DNA of 64,000 bases, from positions 32,879,759 through 32,943,758 of the forward strand of contig NC_133168.1 in assembly GCF_040802235.1 (NCBI RefSeq). The letters are read 5' to 3'. The notes under the pieces are model-generated. The model ran no database searches. It worked only from the letters and a program-made list of their open reading frames with translations, and was not told where the DNA came from. The position numbers and the translations under genes are program-made. Each line of letters begins with the position of its first letter. The first letter of the stretch is position 1. The DNA comes from Manis javanica. Its lineage: Eukaryota > Chordata > Mammalia > Pholidota > Manidae. Shown one piece after another: positions 46,309 to 60,700 of the stretch.

Positions 46309-47889
46309 CTTTTTAAACTTATGATCTAAAAGTTAAAAATTATCTAATTGCTTTTGATCTTCATTTCCTAAGGTTAAAGACCTTCTCATATTTAAGAACT
46401 ATTTGTACCTTTCCCAGGTAATTGTTGACATCCTTTATGCATTAAAAAAGCCCTTCCTCAATTATCTTTAGATATTGAACTTTTGATCTATGACAAGTTC
46501 CAAATCCACACATATCATTTGTCCTTTTTACAACGTTTTTTGCTAGTGTATGGAATTCTTTAGTCAATTATATCAACTGCTTAGGTTTGATGTTAGACTT
46601 TCTCTAAGTATTTAAAAGTGTTTCTACTTAACATTTTTCCTTTCCACTTTAAACCTTAATGTTCTGGTGGAAGGCATAATACAACTTTCTTTTTCCATTT
46701 GGCTATCCATGATTCCAACACCAGCTAAGGAACAATTTCTTTCCTCAATGACTTGAAATACTTTTACCTAGTATTAACTTCCAAATGTATCAAGACATGT
46801 ATTTTGACATCCTAGTGTTACACTGATCTCTCATACACTGGACCCATAGCTTCTTTGTATTTTTATTTCTGCATATTTTCACTATTACTATTGTAAATGG
46901 GTGTTCATTCTTCCAAGACATCTTCTGGTTGTTGCCTGAATATTAAAGGTACAGGCTTTCCAGTATTCATGTTATGCCAAGTCACCTAGTTGAATTTGGT
47001 TTAATTTTCTTGGTTTTAGTTTTATATAAATGCTCCTATTTGTAAGCAGGAAAACAAAATCTCAAGTGTGCCCAGGAGGTTCACTAGAGTACATTAGTTA
47101 ATAATTTTAAGTATTTTCTTATACTGTAACAAATACATAGCAATTAAAATGGATGACATTTGTTCAACAGGCAAATCATAGTATGTAATGAAAGCAAGTT
47201 ACATTAAGTGTTCATATGTGATACCCACTTGTGTTTCACAAATACCAAATACATTACTCTAATGAAGGACTAAATTCTTTAATTACTCTCATAAAGTTTT
47301 ATATGCTGACAGATAATGCAACAAGAGAGTAAAATCATGGGATACCCACAGACTTCATTTTGGTTATTTTTGAAGAGGGAAGGAGGGGAATTAAATGGTA
47401 AAGTATATACAGGGTTTCAACTCCGGTATAATTTTAAAATATTTGAAGAAAATATAGCAAAAACAAAACATTTGTTAAACTTGGGTGACCTTGTGGCTTA
47501 ATTACAGAAGTCTAGGTGCTCTTGTGAATGTTCGGTATTTGTTAGTACTGGGGCTTATTTATAAAACAGATTTTTGACTGATCAATCTTCTAGCACTCTG
47601 TAATTTTCATCTCAGAAGAATCAAGCAGGGGCTGGCAATAAGTTCCTAAGATGTTTTCCTCCTTTGCACATCTTAGTAGAAATCATTCCATTTGTCTGCT
47701 TTCTACCACTAGAATATAAGCTGTGGGACCAGCCATTCTTCCATTATGCTCAGTTGCATATACCCAAAGCATTAAACCAGGTAGACATACCATAAACCAA
47801 AAGATAAACTACTTCTTCATTTCTTTGGTTTAAAAACCTGGGTGTAATAGTGGAACCTGGATGCCATGTAAATGCAGTGAAAGAACCAG
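46309..47889. other. Intergenic DNA between L1 and HDAC2
   Basis: AT-rich, open frames of at most 61 codons without domain. It may contain distal 3' UTR of HDAC2 if polyadenylation is further downstream than proposed. Confidence 0.4.
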
Positions 47890-48720
47890 GTTTTGTCTAA
47901 ATAGGTTTATTTTAGAAAGCCTTAATACAAGAAAGTTCTAGTTAAACACAGTAATACAACTCTTTGTTTACGTGGTACTTGGTAGAAGTTGGAAAAAAAA
48001 TACATACAGCTGAAGATGGGAGCTACATTTACTTCTGGTTGTAGATTTCTTCTTTCAACTCAGAATTCCCATTTCTAATTTTTGGGAATCTTTGGTTCAT
48101 CTCAAAGATAACCACTATATCTCAACTGCATAGCTTATATTTTAATTTCAGATATAACAAGATGCCAATCTTCACCAATTCTCAGTAGCTACCCTATAGA
48201 GGACAAGATGGTGTAATTCCTTCCCACTTCATAAAGAAATGGTCATTACACTACTCCTTCCTAAAGAAACAGTAAATGGATGTCCTTTAAGTTATAATCA
48301 GTATCCTTCACGACTCTAATTCTCCAGAGTCACACCATTAGCGTCTGAAAAAAAGATTTCATGTTGTAAAAAACAGACAAGACAATCCAAGTACAATTTT
48401 TTAATAAAGATAATTACAAAAGATGGAAAAGCTCAGAAAGGCCAATTACTTCTTCAACAGATCAGCTCTTTGACATAACTCACATCCAATTTTAAATACT
48501 ATCACATAAAGCATGGTGGAGGAAAACAAATTTTGCTTCATAATTAGAAAACTCATAATAAAACTTGCCAAGAAAAACAAAAACAAAAAGCCATTTTGAA
48601 AATAAATACAGTTCATGCCAAAGTGGTATAAAATGAAGCCAGAAGTCTTCAAATAGAAAACACTTCTTCCCATTATTTTCTCACTTGTTTTATGGTTTCT
48701 GAAACTGGTGACTCTCAAAT
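47890..48720 (-). other. HDAC2: HDAC2 3' untranslated region (end uncertain)
   Basis: Follows the TGA at 48723-48721. The first 350 bases look conserved compared with my memory of the human HDAC2 3' UTR (minus-strand text 'gaagacttctggcttcattt', 'gaagtaattggcctttctga'). Candidate polyadenylation signals on the minus strand are ATTAAA at 48405-48400 and AATAAA at 47911-47906; I chose the latter for the outer limit. Longer forms are possible. Confidence 0.65.
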
Positions 48721-48751
48721 TCAAGGGTTGTTAATCTGTTCTGATTTGGCT
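48721..48751 (-). CDS. HDAC2: HDAC2 exon 14, coding part
   Basis: Acceptor TTTTAACAG before A-GCC. It completes a split Gly codon and gives [10 protein letters not shown] then TGA. Human ends GTKSEQLSNP (from memory), so this species has three substitutions in the last ten residues. Confidence 0.95.
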
Positions 48752-51700
48752 CTGTTAAAAGAGGCAACATAAAATATTAAAAATGGCACGATCTCAGTTT
48801 AAACACATTGATTGACCTACTACTGATCACATCTTGTAGGCTCATACCAAGGAATATGTAAGCTGATGATGCTTGGAGTGCTCTGGCGTACTGATTGCCT
48901 TAATCTTTCTAGCGGTTTTGTGATCCAGCCAAGTTTTCCTATAAATGATATGTGTGGCTAAGCATTTATATGCTTTCTCACAACAAAATCTTGATTATGC
49001 TTTTACTTAAAATTTGTTATGCTAGTCTAGTGTTTTCTTAAAAGAAAAAAACCCATCTCAACACTATAAAAATCATGTATACAGAAATAAGTGCATCATG
49101 AAAGATCAGGAGAGCTTATGTAAAAGTTAATAACAAAAGGTTTCAGATATATTACGTGTAAGAATACAAACTGATTTACATTCAGTTAAGTCAAAAACAT
49201 GACATATAAACAGATGGGTAAGAAATGGCCAATGCTGTATTATGTACCAATACAAACTAAAATTCAGAGCACCTCATTCCACCTACTGATGTTCTCAAGT
49301 TTATTGTAGTACTTCTGCAAAGAATACATACATACACACCCCAAGTAAATGTGTTTATTATTTTTATAGTATTTATAGATTTCTAGATAAGGAATTCAAT
49401 TTACCCTTTGGTATCTGTTTTTTCACTATTATTATCCTTGGCTTTATCTTCTTCCTTAACATCTAAAAACAAAGATTGGGAAGAGATTAAAACCTATTTT
49501 GAAAGATAAGATGTATACATTTTATTTTAAAACATGCTTAAAATATAAAGATTTGTCATACACTATCTTTTTTATTCATTAATTCAGTAACTAAATAAGC
49601 TTTTGTGCTAGGTGCTGTGCTAAATGGCAGAGGTTCAGTGTCTGTTAACAAAACAGTCACTGGCCTTTTGCAAGTTTTGCTTCTTTGGGATCACTGACTG
49701 CAGCTGGGGTATGTGCTGCGAAGAAGTTCAGCTTGCAGACATAAGCACAGCCCTGCAGAAGATTGGGAAAGGCTACCACAAAGACCTGACACTTGAGAGG
49801 CATCCTGAAGAACAAATAGCTTCTATGTGGGGAAAGTGGAAGTATCTTGAAAGGAGGGACCACTTACAAGGACTCTGAGGCAAGAAGCAATCAGCAGGTT
49901 ACAAGGAAGAATTAATTGAAAGTCAATTTTGGCTGAAATATTGGGAGAATTGGGGAGAATTACTAAGATGAACCCCACAGACATAGCAGATGATAAATCT
50001 CATTACTTAACACCATTAGTTTTTAACCTTAAATATGTAAGTATTGAAACTTTTACCATTTTAATAAAAATTAATGAACAGAAATAATAAAAGCTCAAGA
50101 TCGCTAAATCTTATTAGCCCAAATGTGCTCAATTTTTTGTAATAAAAGCAAACAAACCCAAGTTGTAAGGCAATGATCTAATAATAAAGATACAGTGATT
50201 AGATAACACTGTTGTTAAGCATTCTACATGGAAATCTCAGGGCACTGGTCTGACCTATTAATACAAATACATGTGCTGAGAACAGGATATAATGACATTT
50301 GTTTTAACTTCTGGCTTAATTATGGATATGCAAACTTAATAACTCATAGTGTCAAAATGGGATCAGGAAAGGGAAGAAATGCAATGGCCTTAACTTTAGG
50401 TTTTAACCTATAAATTAAAGCAGGAAGTTTTCTATGGTAATATTTTATCTGTAGGCCAATGGAATTTACAATTGTAGCTGCAAGGCCCCATTAAGAGCCC
50501 CATCACCAGATAAAAAAGAAATTTTTTTTAAGTATTAGTATCAGCAACAAAAGTACTGAGGAATTAAATAAATACTAAGACATTAATCCACCACTCTGAA
50601 TTTTGAGCAATATAGCAATGAAAGACAAGCACCCCTGCACACATACTTTACAACTGGGAAGAAAAAGCAAACAAAAGATAAAGATTTTTTAAATGGGAGG
50701 ATGTATTAAAAAAAAGACAAGACATACTAACAGTGACAGAAAAGAAAAATACTAGAAAAATCCTACAGCTAAAGCTAAATCCTCCTTACCTCAATTACAG
50801 CTGGAATTCTGGATGTCCATCAGTCCACAAGAGCACACTGGAGTGTATCATTTTAATACATTGGGAAGTTAAAATTATAAAATGGCAGATAGCAAGTGGT
50901 GGCCTACAGAGTGAATCATGTGTAACAGAACAGGACTGGAAGTGTCAGATATGCTAAGGAGTCCTAACTCTATAGTGAAAAAAAAAGAACAAGTTCACTC
51001 ATGTAACTTCACTTTGACAGAAACAGGAAAGGATGTTGACCGAATCTCAGAACTGTCTTCTACACGCTAATGGGGTCAACTAAAGCTAGACGTCATCACC
51101 ACTACGTCATGCAGGTTTATCAGGTGTCCATCAGGAGATAGATACACCAAGTGCTGAGAATACATGTATTTGAGGTTATTGCTCCCAAATCCCTTTCTAT
51201 TCATTCTTCAGTTTTTGCTTTCATCAAGTAATTTCTGAACAAATCCATTCTCTGAGCTTTTTTAAAATGGTGAAAATGGTCTAAGGATAAAAACTCTTGT
51301 TTTTGTGTTTTATTCACAAGTAAACTTTAGGTTGTTAAAAATTCTTAGAATTTTAGCTCTGCTTACAAACTACAAATGGATCTAAAACTACTTTGTTCTT
51401 TCTCTTACCCAATCTGTATCATAGTGTAATGTTCGTATTTTAAATCTGTCACAAAAGAAGGTAATCAGGTTCTCTGTATTATAAAAGCAAAAATAACTAA
51501 TACAATTCAGAAAGCTCTAAATAAGGTATATTTAATAGCTAAGTCCTCTTTACACAAGGAAATAAAAAAGGCTACCTGGATCCCCCAACTGCCCCAACAC
51601 TTGTGTGACTGACTTCACAACCTTATGAAAACTGCAGTGTAGCTCACTTTTTAAAACTAAACTAAAATACATTTACCAAAAACTGAATCTGACCTGCTTT

Positions 51701-54700
51701 TTTGTCCTCTGTTTCCTTCTTGTCTTCTTCGATTCTAGCTTTCTTTGCTCCTTTCTTATGATCAGCCACATTTCTACGACCTCCTTCTCCTTCGTCTTCA
51801 GAATCTGAGAATTCTTCATCACAAGCTATCCGTTTGTCTGATGCTCGAACTGATACATAAAGATTTCAGTAAAAGTTCTGACAAAAGCAGCCATAGGTTT
51901 ATAACTGTGCCAGCACACTTTGTACAAATGTATTAATAGCTCACCACATTTAAAAGTATAGGATAACAGATGTTTACTGACTTAAAAATTAGAAGTGAAT
52001 GTATGGTTTACTAAATACTTACACAGCTTTGAGCTAGGAAAAAAATAATTCAAAGAAACATGAAAAATGCTTGGGGATCTCAATTAAGAAAACTTTGGAG
52101 GAAAAAAATGTGTTTTTCTACCAGGAGGTAGAAATAATGTATTTATTTAAAAAGTAATTATTTACTAAGAGGGGATACAGACAAAACTTAAAATACAATG
52201 AATACCAAGCATGTTACAGTGACTAAACCATGACAGTATATCATTATGCTGTGTCTCTACCTCTCTTAAGTAGACAGAGAGGTTGTAGAATCAAAAAGAA
52301 TGCACTTCATGTTACTCAACTAATTCTACTTTGGATAAAAAAGGTTATTTTCCACTTTATTCCCAAGTACACATAAATGGCTTATTTGTGGAAACTTTTG
52401 ATCATATCTCCAAAGTCATATAAACCAAAATTGCTGACACTCAACTCAGGCTCTAAGACATAAAGAAGTCAAATCCATATAAGATTAAAAATGAGGGGGG
52501 CAATAAAGTATTCATGAAAATATGATCCACAGGAAGTTCTTCAGTCACTAAAACCTTCAATTTGTAGTGATGACTTAATAAACCAGAAAAATGTTAACAG
52601 AACACACATTAAGGTATTGTCTTACTAGAAATTCTTTTGTCTGGGTCTTCTCCATCTTCATCTCCACTGTCTTCATGAACAGCATCTTCTGGAATAGCTT
52701 GCATCTGGACGCCAGGTGCATGAGGTAACATGCGCAAATTTTCAAATAAACGCTGTCTAAATTATATAGGCAAAGTCATTAGACAAAATTCACTTTCAAG
52801 TTCCTCTTACATATAAACATGAAATGGTAAGAGTAAGCAATAATTTTTATCTTTTTATCTGGCTTCACTGAACAATTAACATTTACTGAGCTGTGATACT
52901 TTACAAAACACTATTAACCCATCCCATCCAATCCTCAAAATTTACAACGTGGGTATGGCAGTGGGAAGCCACAAATCATCAGGCCCATGTACTACAATGT
53001 CCTTCTAAACACTGTTCTTGGACATGAAACTTTATTAAAATGCTACAGGAAATAAAATTTTCATGTAAAGAAAGTGTAAAATTTCTGGTGCCATTTGAAA
53101 TTTAAAAATCCATTTTAACTAACAGAAAATTGAAATATTTTTGTGCTATGAAGCCCATACCTTTCCATCTTAAAAAAATAAACCAAAATTCTTAAGAGTT
53201 TCAAATGCTTTGAAAAAGACAAAGGAAATATCTGATTCATATAAAAGTAAAATGATCTACTGCACTTTGCCCTTTAAAGGCTTCCAGAGCTATACCAAAA
53301 TGAAATTTTATCAAATTAATTCAATGATGTCTTACTTTATCTTTTCCATATATTCTGGAGTGTTCTGGTTTGTCATGTTTGAAGGACTAATATGCAGTTT
53401 GAAGTCCGGTCCAAAATACTCAAAGTAATCATTATATGGCAATTCTATTCATAACAAGGAAATAGTTACGTGTTAAAAAGGCCAGTTTTTACACAAACCC
53501 ATGCACAAATTCCAGATTCATGCTGTGAAATATTTCCATACAAAATGTTTAAACATGAACATAAAGTGAATTCATTTAGTCACTGCTCTCCTATTTACAC
53601 ATCATTTTGTAATCTCTTATACATCTATCAATTTATATATATTAACAGTTCATCCCATAAAAATACCACAATAACAACTTACCATTGGGAATTTCACAAT
53701 CAAGGGCAACTGCAGTCTCATATGTCCAACATCGAGCAACATTTCGGATTGTGTATCCACCCCCTCCAAGCATCAGTAATGGTAAATTGAACGTTTTTAC
53801 AACTTCTACACATTTAGCATGACCTAAGACAAAGAAGATTTGGGTAACAACAAATCTGCACACTACAGCAGCTTTAAAAATGAATTTTTAAAAGATAATG
53901 AATGCAAACAGAATTTTACTCAACCAAAAAGGCTTTTCTAAATACTTTAAAAACAAGTGTGTAAGAATTTCAAGAAATTTCTAGTCCAAGTTTTTATTAA
54001 ATAACGTACACACAATGATATATAATATAACAAGGTATAATTTGCTATTTTAGCAGTCATCCCTAGTAAGTCAAATATACAACTATGCAAGATTAAAAAT
54101 ATAACATTTTTGTTGACACAGAAAAATGTTTTATGATATGCAGATGCTACTTTCATATGAGGTTATATGGCGGGGAAAAAGGTTATAATGAAACATGCAT
54201 AATCTAAATGGATTTTTTTTTTAACAATTCCCCCTATGGACATTTTATAGAAAAACTACAGTTTAATTTTAAGTTTTCTTTAGGTGATGGTATTATGGAT
54301 AATTTTTAAGATTATAAAATTAATACACACTACTATAAAAAAAAGTTCAACAAATTTCCATGTATAGAATTTGAGTAAACCTAACAAAAATAAAATATTT
54401 CCTTTGGGTAAATATAAGAGCTCAATAATCAATTACTAGTTACCAATAACTTGTTGTATATAATCATTAAGGTACACATATCAATCTTTAAAGAAAAAAA
54501 AAAGGAATTCATGGTTTTTGAAGAATATTTGGAAAAATCAAAAAAGAACAAAGATCATCCAAAAAATTTTAAATATTCCCTTCTAATTCCCAGTAATTTT
54601 ATTGAGTTTAACTATATGCTTTCTTCATGTAATTGTATATTGTGAGCTTTTCATTAAGTATCCTTCAATTCTTGCATATGATTCACAACTCAATTTTTAT

Positions 54701-57700
54701 TACTGCTACTAGAGAAACAAGGGTTTCTTAAAACAGATAAAAACTTGGTATTTTTAAAAGGCAAACAAACAAAAATTAACTTATACACTCCAAGTAAAGA
54801 CAGATGGCTAAACAAAGTCATTTACTTTTCATTACAAAACCTAATAAAAACGCCTACAAAGGAATTTTTTTGAAGGCTAACATCCATAAAAATTAAGAAT
54901 GGGAGAAAACTCAATGGTAGCAAGATAACTGAAGGTAAAAGGGAGATGGACAAGAAGTACAACTGACTTCAGCAAACCTGGGTAATCTGAATTGAAGCTG
55001 GCAGTGGAGAAAGTTTAGAATTTAATAGTTGGGATTGCACACATCTTTATATGTCTTACCCAACTGAAATAATGTCAGTTGAAGAATAATGTAGACTTAT
55101 ATAAGAGTAAAATTCTGCAGCTTATGATTTTGAAAGGGAAGCTATTAATCAGTACAAAAACAGAACTTTCAGACTTAAGACAGGAAAGCTGTTGAAGAGA
55201 ACATTAGGTGATTCTGAAAAACATTGGTATAGAAAAAAGGCAAGGCAAAAACCTCCTCCCAAAATCACATAGAGCCTGAACACACAGCAAGTACAGCTAA
55301 ACCTGAAAATGATCTGCAGACATGACTGCCTACACCTGGGGAAGAAGAGAAGACCTCACAGAGAAGGGTAAAGTGGCAAAGCCGTCATTCCGCTGGACCT
55401 TCACCCTCCCCCCAAACCCAGCCCACAGGCGGGAGGAAGAGGAACAGAGCTGGGAGGGAGTAGAAGCCCTGGACCACTTAACACCTGGCCCGGAGATCTG
55501 CTCCGGGAATGCGAGCCCATAGTACACGGTGTCCTGATGATCGGTGGGGCTGGACAAGAAAGACAGGAGGAACGCTCAGGGAGGCTGAAATCCCAGCAGC
55601 TTGTGGAAGACATGCTCTACCGGCCCAATGAGAAAAAAGCAAAGCAGACAGTTTGGTAGACTTCCCAGAAACCAGAGGGGCAAGGATTACACAATGCTCT
55701 CTGCTCAGGAGAATGGGCAGGGGGAACTATACCTCCCAGCCCGCCCTCAGCCCAACAGGTGGGGCTCCATCCCCATAGCTGACAACACAGCCCCGAGGCT
55801 CCTCCTTGTGGTGTGCAGCCTGCCAGCCAGCAGCGAAACCAGACTTTGCTCCTGGGTAGGAAGAGGGGTGTACCCCCAGCTTTTTCAGCCCTTTTTTGGG
55901 CCATCCGGGGAGCTGCAAGTGGGAGCCAGCTCCGGGAGTACCTTCCTCCCTGCACGCGCCCATCCTGCTCACCAGTGGCCCGATGGAGGGCACCTCCCAG
56001 GGCAGCTCCAGGGGCACAGCCCTGAGGCTCCTCCCTGGCAAGCACATGGCTCACCTGACCTGGCAGCGCAGGCAGGCGTCTCAACCGGGAAAACAGAGGG
56101 AGGCCCTTCTAGCTTCTTGGCCCTAATTTGGCCCAGTCATAGAAGTACTGTGGGAGCCTGTCCTGGGAGCTCTCCCCTCATAGCAGGCGCCAGTTCCACT
56201 CGCCTGCAGCCTCTGCCATTGCTGCAGACTGGCTGGGGATGGCTCTGTCCACAGCAACTCCAGACCCAAAGTTTGGAGTATCCTCCCCGTTCGCATGATC
56301 AGCCAAGGGCCCACACAGCCCATCTACAAACCAGAAAGAAATGTGCTGTGCCCATTGCACACCAGCAGCTGGGGCTCCTCCTTCATAAAGCTATTAATCC
56401 ACAGGGAACACTGTAAAAATGAAGAGGAGGCAGAGAGAATTTGGTCCAGAGGGCTGAGTCAAACTGAAATCACCCATCTTCTTGATAATGACTTCAAAGT
56501 AAAAGTGATAAACATGCTCACAGATTACAGAAAAATATTCAAGATCTCAGGGAGGACCTCAAGAAAAAGTAACTCAGAATTGAAGAATACAGAACCTGAA
56601 ATGAAAAACCCAATGGAGTGAAGTAATAGATTTACACAGGTTGAAGAAATTGTAGGTGATCTGGAAATTGGGGAGCAAGAAACAATGAAGCAGAAAAAAA
56701 AAAGGAAAAAAGGATCCCTAGGAATGAAAGAATAGTAAGAGATCTGTGTGACCAATCTAAACAGAACAATTACACGGGTATGAAAAGAGAGAGACAAAGG
56801 GTTTAGAAAGTCTATTTGAAGAAACAATTTTTGAAAATTTCTGCAATCTAGCAAAGGAAATAGACACTAAGGTCACAGGAGCACAGAGATTTCCTAACAA
56901 AAGGAACCCTAGGAAGACAACACCAAGACATACAAGAATTAAAGAAGCAAGATCAAGGACACAGAGAGAATACTGAAAACAGCAAGAGAGAGAATAAAGA
57001 TCACTTATAAAGGAAACCCTATCAGGCTATCAGCAGACTTCTCAACAGAAACTTTACAGGCCTGAAAGGAATGACATGTATATATAATGTTATGAAACAG
57101 AAGGGGCTCCAACCAAAAATACTCTACCTGGCAAGATTATCACTTCAATTTGAAGAAGCAATTAAATAATTTTCAGATAAAAGTTGAAGGAATTCACCAC
57201 AACTAAGCCGTCTCTACAGGATATATTAAAGGAATTGTTCTAGACGGCGATGTTCCTAAGGCTAAATAAATAGCTGTCGCCAGAGAAAATAAACTCACAG
57301 TAAAGGTAGTAGACCAATTTATTACCAAGCAAATACAAAATTAAATAAATCACTCACAGAATCAGCCAAGGGTACACAAAAAGTGCAGAATATGACACCT
57401 AATATATAAAGTGTGGAGGAGGAAGAGCAGGAAGAAGAGGGAAAATGGTACCTAAGAATGTGTTTGAAATAGATAATCAGTGATTTAAGAGAGACTGTTA
57501 AGATAGTAAGGAAGCTATCCTTGAACCTTTGGTAACCACAAATCTAAAGCCTACAATAGCAATAAGTATATAACTATGGATAATCACCTTAAATGTAAAT
57601 GGATCAATCAATCAAAAGACACAAGAGTGGCAGAATGGATAAAAAAACAAGACTCATCCATATGCTACCTACAAGAGACTCCTTTCAGATCCAGAGACAT

Positions 57701-60700
57701 AAACACAAACTAGAAGTGAGGGGATGGAAAAGATAATTCATGCAAATAACAGGAAGAAAAAAGCAGGAGCAGCACTACTTAGACAAACCGGGCTGAAAAC
57801 AAAGTTAACAAGAGAGTAAGAAGGACATTACATAATGATAAAGGGGTTAGTCCAACAAGAGGATATAACCATTATAAATATGCACCCAACAGCGGAACAC
57901 CTAAATATGTGAAACAAATACTAACACACTTAAAGGGGGATATAGAATGCAATGTATTCATTTAAGGAGACTTCAACACAGCACTCACTCCAAAGGACAG
58001 ATCAACCAGACAGAAAATAAGAACACAGAGGCACTGAACAACACATTAGGAAAGATGGACCTAACACATCTACAGAACACTCCACCCAAAAACAGCAAGA
58101 TACACATTCTTCTCAAGTGCACATGGAACATTTTCAAGAATAGATCACATACTAGGCCACAAAGAGTCTCAATGAATTTAAAAAGATTGAAATTGTACCA
58201 ACCAGCTTCTCAGACCACAATGGGATGAAACTAGAAATAAATTACAAAAAGAAAATGAAAAGTTCCACAAACACACGGAGGCTTTACAACATTCTCCTAA
58301 ATAACCAATGGAGCAATGACCAAATAAAAAAAGAGATCAAACAATATATGGAGACAAATGACAACAAAAATTCAACACCGCAAAATCTGTGGGATGCAGC
58401 CTAGGCTGTGATAAGAGGAAAGTATATTGCAATACAGGCCTAACTCAAGAAAGAAGAACAATCCCATAAAAGCAGTCTAAACTCACAATTAATCAAAGTA
58501 GAAAAAGAACAACCAACGACCGCTGAATTTTATCAAACATTTAGTGAAGACCTAATACCCATCCCCTCCTTAAAGTTTTCCAAAGAGTAGAAGAGGGAAT
58601 ACTTCTAAACTCATTTTATGAGGCCAGCATCACTCTAATACCAAACCAGGCAAAGACACCACAAACAAGAAAATTACAGACCAATATCCCTGATGAACAT
58701 ATATGCAAAAATATTCAACAGAATATTAGCAAATGGAATACAGAGATACACCAAAAAGACCATCTATCATGATCAAGTAGAATTCCAGGGATGTAAAAGA
58801 TGGTACAACATTCGAAAATCCATCAACATCATCCACCACATCAACAAAAAGGACAAAAACCACATGATCATCTCCACAGATGCCGAAAAAGCATTTGACA
58901 AAATTCAACATCCACTCATGATGAAAACTCTCAACAAAATGGGTATAGTAGAGGGCAACTACCTCAACAGAATAAAGGCCATATGTGACAAACCCATAGC
59001 CAACATGATACTTAACAGCAAGAAGCTGAAATCTTTTAAGATTGGGAACAAGACAAGGATGCCCACTCTCCCCACTTCTATTCAACATAGTACTGGAGGT
59101 CCTAGCCATGGCAACCAGACAACACAAAGAAATCAAAGGCATCCAGATTGGCAAGGAAGAAGCCAAACTGTCACTGTTTGCAGATGACATGACATTGTAC
59201 ATAAAAAACTGTAAAGAATCCACTCTCAAACTACTAGATCTAATATCTGAATTCAGCAAAGTTGCAGGATACAAAATTAATACACAGAAATCTGTGGCAT
59301 TCCTATACACTAACAATGAACTAGCAGAGAGAGAAATCAGGAAAACAATTCCATTCACAATTGCATCAAAAAGAACAAAATACCTAGGAATAAACCTAAC
59401 TATGGAAGTGAGAGACCTGTACTCTAAAAACTACAAGACTCTCATGAGAGAAATTAAAGATACCAATAAATGGAAACTCATCCCATGCTCACGGATAGGA
59501 AGAATTAATATTGTGAAAATGGCCATCCTGCCTAAAGCAATCTAGATTCAATGCAATTGCTATCAAAATACCAAGAGGATTCTTCAACGAACTAGAGAAA
59601 ATCATTCTAAAATTCATATGGAATGACAAAGACCTCGAATAGCCAAGGAAATTCTGAGAAGAAAGAATAAACCTGGGGGCATTATGCTCCTCAACTTCAA
59701 GCTCTACTACAAAGCCACAGTAATCAAGACAATTTGGTACTGGCAGAAGAAAAGAACCATAGACCAATGGAACAGACTAGAGAGCACAAATAGAAACCAA
59801 ACCATATATGGTCAATTAGAATATGATAAAGGAGCCATGGACATACAATAGGGAAATGACAGCGTCTTCAAAAGCTGGTGTTGGCAAAACTAGACAGCTA
59901 TATGCAAGAAAATGAAACTGGATTATTGTCTAACCCTATCTATATACAAAAGTAAAGTCGAAATGGATCAGAGACCTGCATGTAAGTCGTGAAACCATAA
60001 AACTCTTAGAAGACAACATAGGCAAACATCTCTTGAATATAAGCATTAGCAACTCCTTCCTGAACACATCTCCTCGAGCAAGGGAAACAAAAGCAAAAAG
60101 GAACAAATGGGACTACATCAAACTAAGAAGTTTCTGTATGGCAAAGGACACTATTAACAGAACAAAAAGGCATCCTACAGTATGGGAGAATATATTTGTA
60201 AACAATATATCTGACAAGGGATTAACACCCAAAATATACAAAGAACTTACATGCCTCAACACCCAAAAAGCAAATAACCCAAATAACAAATGGGCAGAGG
60301 ATATGAAGAGACAGTTCTCCAAAGAAAAATTTCAGATGGCCAGCAGACACATGAAAAGAAGCTCATCACTAATCATCATGGAAATGCAAAGTAAAACCAC
60401 AATGAGATATCACCTCACACTAGTAAGGATGGCCAGCATCGAAAAGATTAAGAACAAAAAATGCTGGCAAGGATGCAGAGAAAGGGGAATCCTCCTACAC
60501 TGCTGGTGGGAATGTAAGCTAGTTCATCCATTGTGAAAAGCAATATGGAGGTTCCTCAAATAACTAGAACTAGAAATACCAGAATCCCACTCCTTGGAAT
60601 TTACCCAAAGAATACAACTTCTCAGATTCAAAAAGACTTATGTACCCCTATGTTTATTGCAGCACTTTTTACAATAGCCAGGATATGGAAGCAACCTAAG

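Noticed and set aside
53642-53863. Continuous open frame taken as a small intronless gene
   Set aside because: It is HDAC2 exon 9 (53683-53823) with intron read-through at both ends; the splice sites are clear.
55601-56416. 271-codon open frame on the plus strand
   Set aside because: It lies in the GC-rich 5' UTR of the L1, with several overlapping frames open on both strands there. No domain is visible; it reflects high GC content and few stops.
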